From Notolepis coatsorum (taxonomy: Eukaryota; Chordata; Actinopteri; Aulopiformes; Paralepididae), in NCBI GenBank assembly GCA_963971535.1, contig OZ020601.1, positions 22,230,191-22,294,190 on the forward strand: a stretch of DNA of 64,000 bases. The letters run 5' to 3'. Below the pieces are notes generated by a model, which saw only the letters and a list, made by a program, of their open reading frames with translations, did no database searches and was not told the DNA's origin. Below are positions 35,903-42,841 of this stretch, in pieces. Made by a program: the position numbers and the translations under genes. The number at the start of each line of letters is the position of its first letter. The stretch's first letter is position 1.

Positions 35903-38900
35903 ACACAGACAGACACAGACAGACAGAGACACAGAATGAGTACCTACATGTTCACACTCCTCACACATAATAGTGTTAGTCAGTTCCCCCACGAAGATGC
36001 GGTCGACAAAGTTCATCTTGACACCTTCCTTCCCGTACGCTGAGAAGAGAGAGATCAAACACACTGCTGATCATAATGAATAACCTTTAATCCTCTAATC
36101 CTTCTGACTTGCAATACAATGATTGAATTATGCAGAATGTAAGTTCTAAAAAAGACAACTATACACATTATATATTAATTAATTCAACCTTTATTTAGTC
36201 TAAAAAATCATTGAGAGCAACTCTAATTTTAGATGATGTTGAGGAATAGAACACACAATAACAATAAAAAAAAAGGAATGTCAATCAATAAAATGATTAA
36301 AAACAACTACAGACTTGGATGAAATGGTTGGTCGTTAAAAGATTTAAAACCTTCCAAAGGATACTAAGGTATTGAGTTTGAAGGTACATTGCAACATGTT
36401 CCACGTGTCGGCCCTTTAAATCTATCATCTAACAGAAGGAGCACACCATCCCTCTTCCTCATCCCTCAATAGGGAGGTGTAGTCTGACGTCACTTTAGTT
36501 TCCCGCACGGTCCATCCGTATAGGGTTTTATCATTGGGAAAATGTATTATCGGCAATTGTAATAATTCTGCCTCATGAACATTGGCAAGCTTTCCATTTT
36601 TGCACAAAATGAGTTCCCTTCTATGACTAACATTATTGTTTAAGCATTTTTTGTTGAAATAAAATTATACGTAATTATTTTTTACGATTAATTGCTAATT
36701 GTTTCATGTTAAGTTATAGATTGTGGATGAATACACACAGAAAGCTACACCATGCCAATGTTCATGCTTTATTTGTTTTAAACGAGACGATTTAGAAATG
36801 TGTCCATTGGAAATACATTGCAATTTCAAGCGAGGTGGACCGGCCGGGGCCGGAAACAACAAAGACGTAACCACTACACCTCCCTATACACCCCCTGCCA
36901 ATAACCAGCTACAGCTGTATTCCCAGCACCTGCCAGTAGATGGCGCTATTGATCTAGGTGCAGCCTGCAGTGGGTGCAGTGTTCATGACAAACCTTTGAC
37001 TTGGCGCTTGGTGTCCTCGTCTGCAGTCTTCTCCGTGGGGTTGTTGAAGGCCTTCAGGATACTGGCTTTCACCCTCTGTCAAAACACACACACAATTAGG
37101 GCGGTTAGGTGGCGTAGCGGAGATTGCGTTCGTCACCAACCCCGGAGCTGTGAATCCAGCTCACAGCTCCGGGGTTGTCACCAGCTTGGCTGGCCGTCCA
37201 CACTAATACAATTGGCAGTATTAGAGGGTGGGAGAAGCTGGCGGGGTGGGTCCGGGTCGTTGTAAACAGCGACTCCTACAGTTCGGTCGGAGCGCCTGCT
37301 AAGCGCGGATAGGACTTGAGTGGGATAGTGTGATCCTTCCACACGCTACGCCCTCTCAATGAGAATCCGCGCTGCCAGGTGAAAAGAAGCGGTTGATTGG
37401 CTGGACGTGTGTCGGAGGAAGCACGTGATAGCCTCCACTCTCCCAGATGATCTGACTGTGGGGGGTAAGTGCGCAGCGACCAGGAAGGGGATTGGGAATT
37501 GGCATACGACTAACATTGGGATGGGAGAAAACAAATGTTAAATAGTTGAATATCAGATACAGAATAATTTAAAACTGTGGGTTCAGGATTAATTAAATAT
37601 CTGGATTAAATGTATCCGTTAAATATCACAATTTGATTAGTGTCAAGTTGAGAGCTATTCCCATTACATGTGCCGCCATTAGGAGAAATAATTATTGTCC
37701 ATGTCTAATGACATTAACGTTCAGATTTCACCGTGTGTGTGTGTGTGTCTCCGAGGACTGCTCTTATCGAAGGCGACGTGGTCAGTGAGTGTGTGTGAGG
37801 GAGCTGTGAAGAGGTCTGGCCACACAGTAAAGCAGCAATCAATAGATAATTGGCCCCTGGTCTCCATGTCTGTGGACCCGGGCGGTCGACCCCCCCCATC
37901 GTCCCGGGACCCACGCCAACACAGGACTGGCTATTTAGGTCAGAAAGCCTCGTTAATCCCAGCCGGGCCTGTCCCGCCCGCTCCCCCCTCTCAGCCGTCA
38001 GACCACGCGGAGGATCTTCCTACTAATTAATAACCAGCCCCCCAACACACACCCCTCCCTGAAGGAACAGGGTGTACTGTCCCACGCTGGATGGAGAGGG
38101 GACCGGAGGATGGATGGGAAGAGGAGGGGTGGAGATGAAAGGGTGTAGGGGTGGAAACTAAAGAGAAGATGGAGTGAAGAAGGACAGGCCATGCCCTGAG
38201 AGAGAAATACCTACCGTCTCTGCTAATTGGTGATAATTGAGTTGCCCGAATTAGCATATTTTACACTACGATCCTAATGGCCAATCAACACAAACACTTA
38301 GGGGCTCTAAGGTTGGCGACACCCTCCGCGCGGTGACCAGTCGCACAAAGACACACACACAAGAGGGTGTGCGTGCCTCTTTAAATACCCATGTATTTAG
38401 TTGAAATCAATTGGCCAAGTGTTTTGCAAGTTCAATATCTCTGTATGGATGAAGTGCTGTTGGCCTAGAGTAAATAACATGTTCACTGTGCTCGTGTGTC
38501 ATTTTCAAAATACATAGATTTTTAATATCTGTAATATATTTGAACGTGATTTTTAATATCTGTAATATATTTGCACATGATTTTTTATATCTGTAATATA
38601 TTTGCGCGACTAAAGGAACCGTTTCCACCAGCAGAATGTCTACGTGAGCTTCTGTTCTTAGAAAACAAACAAACAAAAAACACTCATGAATTTCACAAGC
38701 TCAATGTGACTGTCTGTGTGTCTGGGTGAATGAATAGGCCAGGCTCCCCCCCCCCCCCCCCCTTCTGTAGCTCCTTGATTGGATCTGGGAGGGGGACTGA
38801 TGAGTGTGCGTGTATGTGCGTGTATGTGTGTGCGTGTGTGACCCCCCCACCCCCCAAGCACAATGGGCCGTCCCGGTAGCTCATTCAGCAGCTGTGTGTT

Positions 38901-41157
38901 TCCCAAGATCACACAATGACGCCGCCGTGCCACTTGCAAGTCCTCTAAGTGACACAACTGTCAGTGTTCACAAGTCTGAATGGGACCAGGAGGGGGGGGG
39001 GGGGGGGGGGGTGAGGCCCGGGGCTGACCACTCCTCACACCCGCTTCCCGTTCGTCCTGGGTTGACTGGGCCACTGGTGGGGCCACGGGGGCCGGTTCAG
39101 CATGGAACGGGGCGCTGCAGGGCCTCCTAATTGCCACACAAGGGGACGACGATGACACTGCACTTGCCAAACATGGCACCATAAGGTTAAAAGACAAAAC
39201 TGGCAAAAGGGGGATACATGTACTAGGTGATATAGCCGGGGAAGATGGGGTTTTACCTTTTGAGGATATTAAAGAGGATTTTGGTATAGATAATAAAAAC
39301 TTCTATAAATTCCTACAGATTAGACATTGTATATCGTCATCAATGGGAGGGCCAAAGTGTGGCTCGATTACTGCAATTCAAGAAATATTTTATAAAGGAT
39401 GGCGTAGGAAAGGCGGTGCGTCAAGATTCTATGATGTTATAAGAGAATACAATGCACCCAAGTTGGCGGGTCTGAGGCTGAGCTGGGAGAACGATGTACG
39501 TGAGGATATTACTGAGGAAATGTGGGAGAAGCTGGTGTCCAAATGGGGTAAATTCTCTCGGGAGGCGCAATCACAACTTATTTTTTACAAAGTGTTGAAC
39601 AGAAGCTATTGGACGCCTAGTAAACTGGCCAGACTGAAATTAAGGGACAGTGACATCTGCTGGAGATGTGAGAAGGAGACAGGCACTTTACTACACATGC
39701 TATACGAATGTGAGAAGGTCCGGAAAATGTGGGATCAAATTGTGATATTCCTAAGTAAGGTTCTGAATGTGAAGATAAATAACGCCCCAATGGCATGTGT
39801 TTTGGGTATAGTACCGAAAGGGATTAAACTGCCTAAATACCGGGGAATGTGGTATAGAATGGCCATGATATCAGGATGTAGAATTGCATTACGACATTGG
39901 AAATCACCTGTTGATATTACTTTTAAAGAATGGATGGAACTAATGTTCCGGACAGCATCATATGAAAGGGTGACATATAGAGTCGCAGGAAGAGAGGATA
40001 TCTTCGCTGAGGTATGGGACAGTTTTCTACACCTGACTGAACGGTCTGGGGATGAATGATTAAGGTGGGGTTTCAGTATTATCAATGATGAAGGTGAAAA
40101 ATGGGATCTGACCTGATGGTACCTATACTTTATATTGTATTATGTATGTATATGCATTAACGTATATGCATCTTGGTTATATATGCACATATAGTAATGT
40201 TTTTTTTTGTAAGTATTTTTTATAATTTCCATGTCTGTTTTTGGTATGTCTGTATAAGTCTTTTGTATGTTTTATACGTCTATAGAAAAAAAAAAAAAAT
40301 TGGAATTTGCATATTATGCTGTTGAAAGATATCTTTGAATATTTGTAAGATTTGTGCAAAAATATATAAAAAAAAAAAAAAAAAAAAAAGACAAAACTGG
40401 CCAGCCGAGCAAAGAGCAGACCCTGGCCTACGCACGCGTACACACTAACCGGTGTACACACACACACAAATATCTCACATGATGTCTTTCACAGCGGTCC
40501 TGAGTGACTTGAGGTGAGCACCATGCCCCTCAAGACATCAGAACTACCAGCACCATGACCCTCAAGACATCAGAACTACCAGCACCATGCCCCTCAAGAC
40601 ATCAGAACTACCAGCACCATGACCCTCAAGACATCAGAACTTGTCATAACTTCAACATTCTGCCGGTCCTCCTGCTTTCTTTATTTGATGAGTGTTTTTT
40701 CTACCTGGTGAGGATGGAAAACCAGGTCCTAATACAAAACACATGTATTCAGTCAAACTGGGTGAGGCATCAGTTTGCATTTAGAACTAGGGATGTCCCA
40801 ATCAGATATAGGAACTGGAGCTGATCACAGCTTATTTTAATTGGTCGGTATTGGCTATATGCAAGTTGTTTTCATGCCTTATTGATGGCCTTCTGCATTG
40901 TTTTCCTCCACCACGTTTCTCTGCTGTAGCCCCTCATATGAGTGTGACTGACAACCACGGTGGCCAATGAGGTACAGGCCTTTCCATGATGTTGTTTGTC
41001 TGTCTTGTCTATGTGTGTGTGGTATGTATGTATGCATAGGTATGTGTGAGTGTATGCGTGCAGGCTTACCTTGGTCTCCTCCACTCGTATGGAGTCTAGC
41101 AAGTAATGGAGAAGCTCCTGGCTGTCCTGTTGCTGATAACCTTTAAACCTAGGAGCC
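8135..41157 (-). CDS. usp45: usp45, ubiquitin-specific protease 45 (3' ten exons; 5' exons not in view)
   Basis: USP-family cysteine protease that removes ubiquitin from proteins; mammalian USP45 is known to deubiquitinate the DNA-repair nuclease subunit ERCC1. Ten exons on the minus strand join with matching phases (1612 coding bases, 536 residues plus stop). In order they show [15 protein letters not shown] (USP box), [11 protein letters not shown], a CEEC pair, ISLPIIEER, a long low-complexity insert, [14 protein letters not shown] (second CxxC), [30 protein letters not shown] (catalytic His), QWVYVSD (catalytic-site Asp) and the C-terminal [18 protein letters not shown] and MGNNKLLCE fit USP45 better than its paralogue USP16. 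The catalytic-Cys box and zinc-finger UBP domain are missing from the window. Introns reach 8.1 and 9.6 kb through transposon insertion. Function is inferred from the family. Confidence 0.93.
8738..9181 (-). mobile_element. SINE family S1 copy, head-truncated
   Basis: Minus strand. It lacks about 30 bases of the tRNA-like head (starts GCGCTCGTCACCAACGCGAG); the body and A-rich tail are complete. It abuts a truncated family D element. Confidence 0.82.
9182..9469 (+). mobile_element. TTAA element family D, truncated copy
   Basis: The right-hand third of a family D element, ending ...GGAAAGTG at the TTAA 9470-9473 it shares with the family C copy. Its left side is cut at a SINE boundary. It shares CATAGATTAGGCG and CTAACATTGAAGTGG with the copy at 44232-45130. 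Confidence 0.7.
9474..10330 (+). mobile_element. TTAA element family C, uninterrupted copy
   Basis: 857 bp between TTAA at 9470-9473 and 10331-10334. TIRs are CCCATTACCTGCC and, inverted, CCCATTCTCTGCC. Hairpins are AACGCT-GTTC-AGCGTT (9490-9505) and the palindrome CGCTGTACAGCG (9535-9546). The exon-like stretch [20 protein letters not shown] ends in a GTGAGT donor near 9830. Confidence 0.87.
10335..11047. other. usp45 intron, nothing recognised
   Basis: AT-rich intron sequence with TATATATTC and ACATTATATA runs near 10535-10620; no element ends seen. Confidence 0.4.
11048..11198 (-). CDS. usp45: usp45 exon with catalytic-His box GGHYTAY
   Basis: 151 bp. Donor GTAAGG. The acceptor is taken as TTTATAG, giving [20 protein letters not shown], then [16 protein letters not shown]. 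The His of GGHYTAY is the family's catalytic general base. The acceptor has a weak pyrimidine tract, so the first few residues are less certain. Confidence 0.9.
11253..11650 (+). mobile_element. CAGTGTTTCCC element, uninterrupted copy
   Basis: 398 bp with ends CAGTGTTTCCCC and GGGGAAACACTG. The flanks share GATGTA, suggesting a 6-bp duplication. Contains GGGGGCATGCCCCCC and AGATCTATGATGAACTTTG. In the usp45 intron. Confidence 0.82.
11962..12439 (+). mobile_element. tRNA-derived SINE, family S1, full length
   Basis: 478 bp. The head GGGCGGCTATGTGGTGTAGT (box A) and GTTCGAGCCC (box B) resemble a tRNA. A conserved body follows (CAGCGACTCCTACAGGTCGG, CAGGTGAAAAGATG), then an A-rich tail. Exact 16-bp duplication AAGTAATTATGCACCA at 11946-11961 and 12440-12455, so it was inserted by LINE-type target priming. 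Confidence 0.9.
12640..13583 (+). mobile_element. TTAA element related to family F, split by a SINE
   Basis: TTAA at 12636-12639 and 13584-13587; the ends are diverged TIRs (CCGTTTCTGCGCC, inverted CACAATATCTGCCC). The left end has a perfect 22-bp palindrome at 12695-12716 with half-site CAACAACGAGT. A tRNA-derived SINE occupies about 12780-13145. Confidence 0.75.
12780..13145 (-). mobile_element. tRNA-derived SINE (ATT-tailed)
   Basis: On the minus strand it starts GGGGCGGCGTGGCTCAGG (box A) with box B GGTTCGAATCC some 50 bp on, then CTTGGGCAAGACACTTAACC. A 3' domain follows with AGCGCTATATAAATCCA and an (ATT)n tail at 12780-12798. This is a tRNA head plus LINE-like tail. A short AAACT repeat flanks it. 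Confidence 0.8.
13640..14125. repeat. 45-48-bp minisatellite in a usp45 intron
   Basis: About ten copies of a unit with ACCTCAAACAAACCGCTCCA, GGGTTCACTTGGAGGA and an optional GGA. Unit lengths divisible by 3 keep all three forward frames open, giving three false ORFs of 104-184 codons. Confidence 0.93.
14252..14338 (-). CDS. usp45: usp45 exon ([13 protein letters not shown])
   Basis: 87-bp in-phase exon of 29 codons, acceptor TTTCTAG, donor GTAACC. It reads [20 protein letters not shown], then APFCSATCK. It is flanked closely by the 48-bp minisatellite (13640-14125) on one side and a hAT-like element (14399-14737) on the other. Confidence 0.93.
14399..14737 (+). mobile_element. hAT-type MITE (TAGGGATG ends), copy 1
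   Basis: 339 bp, same family as 58082-58434. Flanks ATAAGGAT (14391-14398) and GTAAGGAT (14738-14745) match at 7 of 8 bases. In the usp45 intron next to the exon at 14252-14338. Confidence 0.9.
14755..15100. repeat. 20-bp minisatellite
   Basis: About 17 copies of ACAGCTAGGACCGCCCCCTC with minor changes, C-rich on the plus strand. Confidence 0.93.
15411..15508 (-). CDS. usp45: usp45 exon (HLKRFHQ)
   Basis: 98 bp, acceptor GCACCAG, donor GTGAGC. It reads [20 protein letters not shown] then [12 protein letters not shown]. LxLHLKRF is a diagnostic USP core motif. Phase 2 start joins the preceding G to give Asp. Confidence 0.93.
15716..15786. repeat. 15-bp tandem repeat
   Basis: Five copies of TATATCATGGCGCGG. 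Confidence 0.9.
15978..16671 (-). CDS. usp45: usp45 large exon: acidic/Ser/Pro-rich insert, poly-His, second CxxC
   Basis: 694 bp, acceptor CCATCAG, phase-1 donor GTGACA. The first half is a disordered insert rich in Ser, Pro and Glu ([13 protein letters not shown] is the conserved acidic patch). A run of about nine His codons (CAC/CAT, near 16200-16226) follows DNQ. The conserved part then reads [35 protein letters not shown] Ser-rich tail precedes the donor. The insert divides the catalytic core, as in USP16 and USP45. High local GC and long antisense ORFs are by-products. Confidence 0.92.
16803..18067 (+). mobile_element. TTAA element family F with a family E MITE inside
   Basis: TTAA at 16799-16802 and 18068-18071. 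The ends share CTCATTC as TIR. It contains the TA element at 16845-17259. An exon-like stretch ([18 protein letters not shown]) ends at a GTAAGG donor near 17545. In the usp45 intron close to the large exon. Confidence 0.8.
16845..17259 (+). mobile_element. TA-flanked MITE, family E copy
   Basis: 415 bp, TIRs CCGTAATTCCTCTAATAGTA in both orientations, TA at 16843-16844 and 17260-17261. The interior carries repeated CTAATACAAGCC and AAGCCGGG motifs. The unoccupied host site (ATTAGCTATTTCCATTCAT) is seen at 12735-12755. Confidence 0.88.
19615..20625 (+). mobile_element. TTAA element family A, fourth level of the nest
   Basis: 1011 bp between TTAA at 19611-19614 and the shared TTAA at 20626-20629. 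TIRs of about 23 bp share GAGACACTGCAGGTGAATAG, with a clean inverted copy ending at 20625. AT-rich interior with no recognisable coding sequence; two internal stretches resemble each other (19655-19760 and 20370-20475). Confidence 0.88.
20630..22091 (+). mobile_element. TTAA element family B, fourth level of the nest
   Basis: TTAA at 20626-20629 (shared with family A) and 22092-22095. TIRs are CACTTTGGCTGCCA and, inverted, CACTTTGGCTGCCA. The hairpin GACGCT-TTAC-AGCGTC lies near 20691-20706. The exon-like stretch [20 protein letters not shown] ends at a donor near 21080. It contains the TA element at 21363-21868. Confidence 0.88.
21363..21868 (+). mobile_element. TA-flanked MITE (family H), innermost level of the nest
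   Basis: 506 bp with TIRs CCGTACTTTTCGGACTATAA and, inverted, CCGTACTTTTCGCACTATAA, flanked by TA at 21361-21362 and 21869-21870. Several GCGGCTTAT copies lie inside. The family B host sequence resumes on both sides. Tc1/mariner-type by its TA duplication. Confidence 0.88.
23478..24680 (+). mobile_element. CAGTGTTTCCC element, copy interrupted by another hAT-type MITE
   Basis: Starts CAGTGTTTCCCACAGG. It shares GATCTATGATGAACTTTGTG with copies at 11253-11650 and 61694-62308. It is interrupted at GACTAGAC by the element 23588-24468 and loses its other end before the usp45 exon at 24730. Confidence 0.8.
23588..24468 (+). mobile_element. hAT-type MITE (CAGGGGTCGGC ends)
   Basis: 881 bp. The ends CAGGGGTCGGCAACCT and AAGGTTGCTCACCCCTG are hAT-like. 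An exact 8-bp duplication GACTAGAC lies at 23580-23587 and 24469-24476. The interior has direct repeats around TTTCAAAGTAGGTCTACACA. Confidence 0.88.
24730..24861 (-). CDS. usp45: usp45 exon (ISKP... low-complexity linker)
   Basis: 132-bp in-phase exon of 44 codons, acceptor TGTGCAG, donor GTGTGT. It starts [10 protein letters not shown] and ends [16 protein letters not shown] at the junction matches vertebrate USP45, which supports it; the rest is a poorly conserved hydrophilic linker. A truncated hAT-like element (from 23478) ends within about 60 bp of it. Confidence 0.85.
24862..26311. other. usp45 intron with decayed repeats
   Basis: Contains degenerate GATACCAAGACTGATA repeats (24905-25000) and a possible palindromic-end element with GCTTCGAAGCTT near 25358 and TTCGAAGCTTCC near 25736. 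The LINE fragment at 25795-25960 is listed separately. Confidence 0.45.
25795..25960 (-). mobile_element. LINE 3' end fragment
   Basis: Minus strand reads GGCTAATGGGGATCCGAATA then a (AAACT)n tail (25795-25818), a common fish LINE terminus. (CAATA)n-like sequence adjoins. Confidence 0.6.
26312..26368 (-). CDS. usp45: usp45 exon ([19 protein letters not shown])
   Basis: 57-bp in-phase exon of 19 codons, acceptor CTTTCAG, donor GTGAGC. The SLPI motif is typical of the USP core. A tetranucleotide (AAGA)n run at 26390-26438 lies only about 20 bp upstream of the acceptor on the transcribed strand, giving an unusually pyrimidine-rich approach. Confidence 0.92.
26590..26800. repeat. About 45-bp tandem repeat
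   Basis: Four to five copies of a unit with CTGAACAACACCTTGCTAAC and AGCTACCAATACCAGCAGAT, in the usp45 intron. Confidence 0.88.
26887..26935. repeat. (CA)n microsatellite
   Basis: CA dinucleotide run with one TA interruption. Confidence 0.95.
27500..27712. mobile_element. Hairpin MITE with about 55-bp TIRs
   Basis: 213 bp; arms share CTCCCATAGTCGAGCAGACT and CTCCGCGGAGGTCCGC. CTAAAGG flanks both sides (27493-27499, 27713-27719). Confidence 0.85.
27864..30347 (+). mobile_element. hAT-type element, about 2.5 kb, decayed
   Basis: The ends match the CAGGGGTTCTCAACC and GTTGAGAACCGCT termini common in hAT elements. An 8-bp GGCCTATA repeat lies at 27856-27863 and 30348-30355. It contains a 34-bp minisatellite (28190-28530). 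No intact transposase is readable. In the usp45 intron. Confidence 0.78.
28190..28530. repeat. 34-bp minisatellite inside the hAT element
   Basis: About ten copies of a unit containing GTCTGGTTTAGCATGAGAAC followed by ACAACATGATAACA. Confidence 0.9.
30356..32300 (-). mobile_element. DIRS-type retroelement fossil
   Basis: Minus-strand fragments match two parts of a DIRS element: an RNase H-like piece ([18 protein letters not shown], about 31758-31960) and a tyrosine-recombinase-like piece ([17 protein letters not shown], about 30760-31200). A GTTACAATTCGTAAC-type terminal motif lies at about 30363-30382. It is incomplete and broken several times, so old. It directly adjoins the hAT element. 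Confidence 0.75.
32491..33436 (+). mobile_element. TTAA element family B (piggyBac-like, non-autonomous)
   Basis: 946 bp between TTAA at 32487-32490 and 33437-33440. TIRs are CACTTTAATCGCCG and, inverted, CACTTTGATCGCCG. Just inside is the hairpin GACGCT-GGAC-AGCGTC (32550-32565). The exon-like stretch starts at 32821 ([15 protein letters not shown]) and ends at a GTGAGT donor near 32936. TTAA duplication is characteristic of the piggyBac superfamily; no transposase catalytic region is present. In the usp45 intron. Confidence 0.88.
33540..33600. repeat. (GA)n microsatellite
   Basis: GA run of about 25 units with interruptions. Confidence 0.9.
33660..34345. repeat. AATACTATTTTGAGGCCACA minisatellite, split by a SINE
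   Basis: Irregular units of about 30 bp lie on both sides of the SINE at 33853-34292. Confidence 0.8.
33853..34292 (+). mobile_element. SINE family S1 inserted in a minisatellite
   Basis: 440 bp, with the tRNA-like head GCGGCTGGGTGGCGCAGCGG and an A-rich tail. Exact 16-bp duplication AACTAAATACATTTTG at 33837-33852 and 34293-34308. It splits an array of GAGGCCACAAAATA-type repeats. Confidence 0.9.
34564..35050 (+). mobile_element. SINE family S1 copy
   Basis: Head GGGCGGCTAAGTGGCGCAGT, box B GGTTCGAGCCC, body ACAGCGACTCCTACAGGTCG, A-rich tail. Duplication not clear. Confidence 0.85.
35586..35842 (+). mobile_element. tRNA-derived SINE, common teleost type
   Basis: Box A TGGCTCAGGAGG (35592-35603) and box B GGTTCGATCC (35636-35645), then CTTGAGCAAGACACTTAACC and the 3' domain AAAGCGCTTTGGATAAAAGC, TATATAAATGCAGTCCATTT. 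This tail is widespread in fish SINEs. CA repeats follow. Confidence 0.85.
35838..35935. repeat. (CA)n/(CAGA)n microsatellite
   Basis: CA runs and ACAGACAGAC units end about 12 bp short of the usp45 exon 35948-36039, on its donor side. Confidence 0.9.
35948..36039 (-). CDS. usp45: usp45 exon with first CxxC pair
   Basis: 92 bp, acceptor TTCTCAG, reading [24 protein letters not shown] and CEECEH. Two donors overlap (GTAGGT and GTACTC). GTAGGT is chosen because it keeps phase 0 with the next exon and gives [14 protein letters not shown]. The CEEC pair is half of the USP zinc-ribbon-like site. Confidence 0.92.
36472..36884. mobile_element. TA-flanked MITE (GGGAGGTGTAGT ends)
   Basis: 413 bp, TIR GGGAGGTGTAGT in both orientations, TA at 36470-36471 and 36885-36886. 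It lies in the short usp45 intron 36040-36993. Confidence 0.75.
36994..37075 (-). CDS. usp45: usp45 exon ([10 protein letters not shown])
   Basis: 82 bp between acceptor TTGACAG and donor GTTTGT. It reads [20 protein letters not shown] and ends in phase 1, completing an Ala codon with the next exon. This is a helical linker in the USP fold, matching the ILKAFNNPT segment of vertebrate USP45. Only about 20 bp separates it from a tRNA-derived SINE on its 5' side. Confidence 0.9.
37099..37533 (+). mobile_element. SINE family S1 copy
   Basis: Head GGGCGGTTAGGTGGCGTAGC, body AACAGCGACTCCTACAG and CAGGTGAAAAGAAG, A-rich end. It begins about 20 bp from the usp45 exon 36994-37075. Confidence 0.83.
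37534..39188. other. usp45 intron, mostly unassigned
   Basis: Holds a GTGT run (37732-37748), a CT/GA-rich stretch (38060-38200), a C run (38746-38762) and a G run (38991-39010). No coding exon seen. Confidence 0.4.
38490..38605. repeat. 30-bp tandem repeat, three units
   Basis: TTTTTAATATCTGTAATATA then TTTGMRCRTGA. Confidence 0.85.
39189..39204. repeat. Target-site duplication of the L1 insertion, left copy
   Basis: AAAAGACAAAACTGGC, identical to 40386-40401. Confidence 0.9.
39205..40385 (+). mobile_element. L1-type LINE, 5'-truncated, open ORF2 tail, poly(A)
   Basis: The frame is open from the 5' junction to the stop at 40057-40059. It encodes the ORF2 C-terminal region, including [18 protein letters not shown] and the Cys/His motif [18 protein letters not shown] typical of L1-clade proteins. 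A 3' UTR and a poly(A) tract (about 40366-40385) follow. It is bounded by a 16-bp direct repeat, AAAAGACAAAACTGGC, at 39189-39204 and 40386-40401. These are hallmarks of target-primed reverse transcription. It sits in the 4-kb usp45 intron, antisense to the gene. Confidence 0.93.
40525..40640. repeat. 36-bp tandem repeat
   Basis: About four copies of CCTCAAGACATCAGAACTAC plus CAGCACCATGMCC. Confidence 0.88.
41070..41157 (-). CDS. usp45: usp45 exon with QQQDSQELL box (most 5' exon found)
   Basis: 88 bp. Acceptor CTCTAG and donor GTAAGC flank it. It begins with one base of a split codon and reads [20 protein letters not shown] and on to [12 protein letters not shown] is the conserved USP catalytic-core motif next to the Cys box in the fold. 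The upstream exon must end in phase 2; none fitting was found in 41158-64000. A GA-rich microsatellite (about 41160-41245) abuts the acceptor. Confidence 0.93.
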
Positions 41158-41209
41158 CTAGAGAAAGAGAGGCATAGACAGAGGCATAGACAGAGACAGA
41201 GACAGAGAC

Positions 41210-41251
<42 letters not shown>

Positions 41252-41744
41252 GGTCAGAAACAACTGATGCTGGTACAGAAATGATGTTGTTCATCACTTG
41301 ATGACTATTGTCAAATGATCACAAATCTCCCTGCTTCAGTATGTAATTTGATCTCTCTTTATTTATTCAGTGTCTAAGTATCTCTAAACTGATTCTCCTT
41401 TCCTTTATTTTTCATTTGTGTTTTGACCAGTTCCTAAGAAGCCTTGGCAGCATTGAACATTAAGAAAACCACAATGTCTCTGTCGAGAATAAATAAAGGT
41501 TTGAAATGAATTATTAGAAACATCTGTTGGTATACACCCGCCCTGGTAAACAGACCAGCTCAGAGGAACCAATCAGCAGCACACACAAAGGAATCAAACG
41601 TGGACAGGAGAAATCAATGGGCCATTATCCCATTCCAAGGACTTTCCGTGGGTGAATGTGGTGCCTCCGTCTCTGGTGTTTACCCGTGTGGCTGGTCTCC
41701 CGCGTGGGAAGCCAAACGTCTAGGTCCCAGTATTTTATTCTTAT

Positions 41745-41877
41745 TTTTAATATTATTATATTCTTATTCTTATTTTAGTCCTATTGACTACCTAAATGTT
41801 TATTGTCGTTCAATGTGAGCGATCTGTAGTGCCAAATTTCCCTCTGGATTATTAAAGGATTTCTATTCTATTTTATA
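41745..41877 (+). mobile_element. L2-like LINE 3' tail
   Basis: AAATTTCCCTCTGGATTATT, AAAGGATTTCTATTCTATTT: the stem and short-repeat end typical of L2 LINEs. Confidence 0.6.
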
Positions 41878-41994
41878 GTCACTCACTATAGTCTTGTCAA
41901 CAAGTACCATAAGGGTTGAAAGTTGAAGAATGCAAGGACTGAACGACACAAGAGCAGTGCAAAATATTATTGACAACTGTGAGCCAGGATTATT

Positions 41995-42311
41995 TTAAAT
42001 TTTTATATCTCTCTTTCTCAGATTTTTTCTGTTTTTCTCCCCGTCCCAATTTGAGTCGTTGTGCCAATTCCCCCCCCTCCCCTACCTGGTTGTTGTGCGC
42101 ATGTTCTCCTACTGGTCGGTACAAGGGAACCCTGAAGTAACCGCACGCTTCCTCCGACACGTGCGGCGACAGCCAGTGGCTCTCTTCTCACCTGGCAGCG
42201 AGGGCTCTCATTGGTAAAGTGTAGCGCGTGGGAGGTCACGCTGCCTTCCTCAAGTCCTGCCTCCGCTGAGCAAGCGCCCAGACCTGACCTGTAGGCGTTG
42301 CTGTCCACAAT
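41995..42311 (-). mobile_element. SINE family S1 copy, truncated
   Basis: Minus strand body and tail only (GTGGACAGCAACGCCTACAG onward), joined to a truncated family F element. Confidence 0.75.
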
Positions 42312-42704
42312 GTTGGATCGTTATTTCTTTTATTCGCTATTTCCATTCATAAATCATCGAGGTATGCTGTGGTACTGTGTGGCAATGTGTCTGAAATCGC
42401 AACAGTCTGATACCGCCGCCTGGTGGTATGCGGCCGATGTCGCACTTGCTTTCTGACTCTGTGTATGTGGTGTGCGTCATTGAAAGTCATCCGGGCGGAG
42501 TTTACTTGTAATGTAGATCAAGATATTCACCTGATCGCATTGAATCGCCTTCGGGATAGATACTCTATGTCAAATGGGCCATAGTATTGCATATATAGCT
42601 ATAATATTTAAATAGTTATAGCCCTGCAAACAAGGTGACTCCCACCGTTTACAGCGCTGGCGGTAGCTCCTACAGGATGAGGCTAATGCATGGCGGTCAA
42701 TGAG
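42312..42704 (+). mobile_element. TTAA element family F, 5'-truncated remnant
   Basis: Begins inside the element (TTATTTCTTTTATTCGCTAT) and ends at TTAA 42705-42708 after GGCGGTCAATGAG. It shares GAATGGGCCATAGTATTG-like sequence with 13440-13460. Its left edge is a SINE. Confidence 0.65.
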
Positions 42705-42841
42705 TTAAGCATGGAATTTAGTCAGATGTTAGGCCTTTTAGTCAGATGTTAAGCATGGCATTTAGTCAGATGTTAGGCCTTATAGTCAGATGTTAAGCAT
42801 GGCATTTTAGTCAGATGTTAAGCATTTTAGTCAGATGTTAA

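Noticed and set aside
36723-37265. 180-codon plus-strand ORF
   Set aside because: Runs through a TA MITE, the complement of a usp45 exon and a SINE; no single protein.
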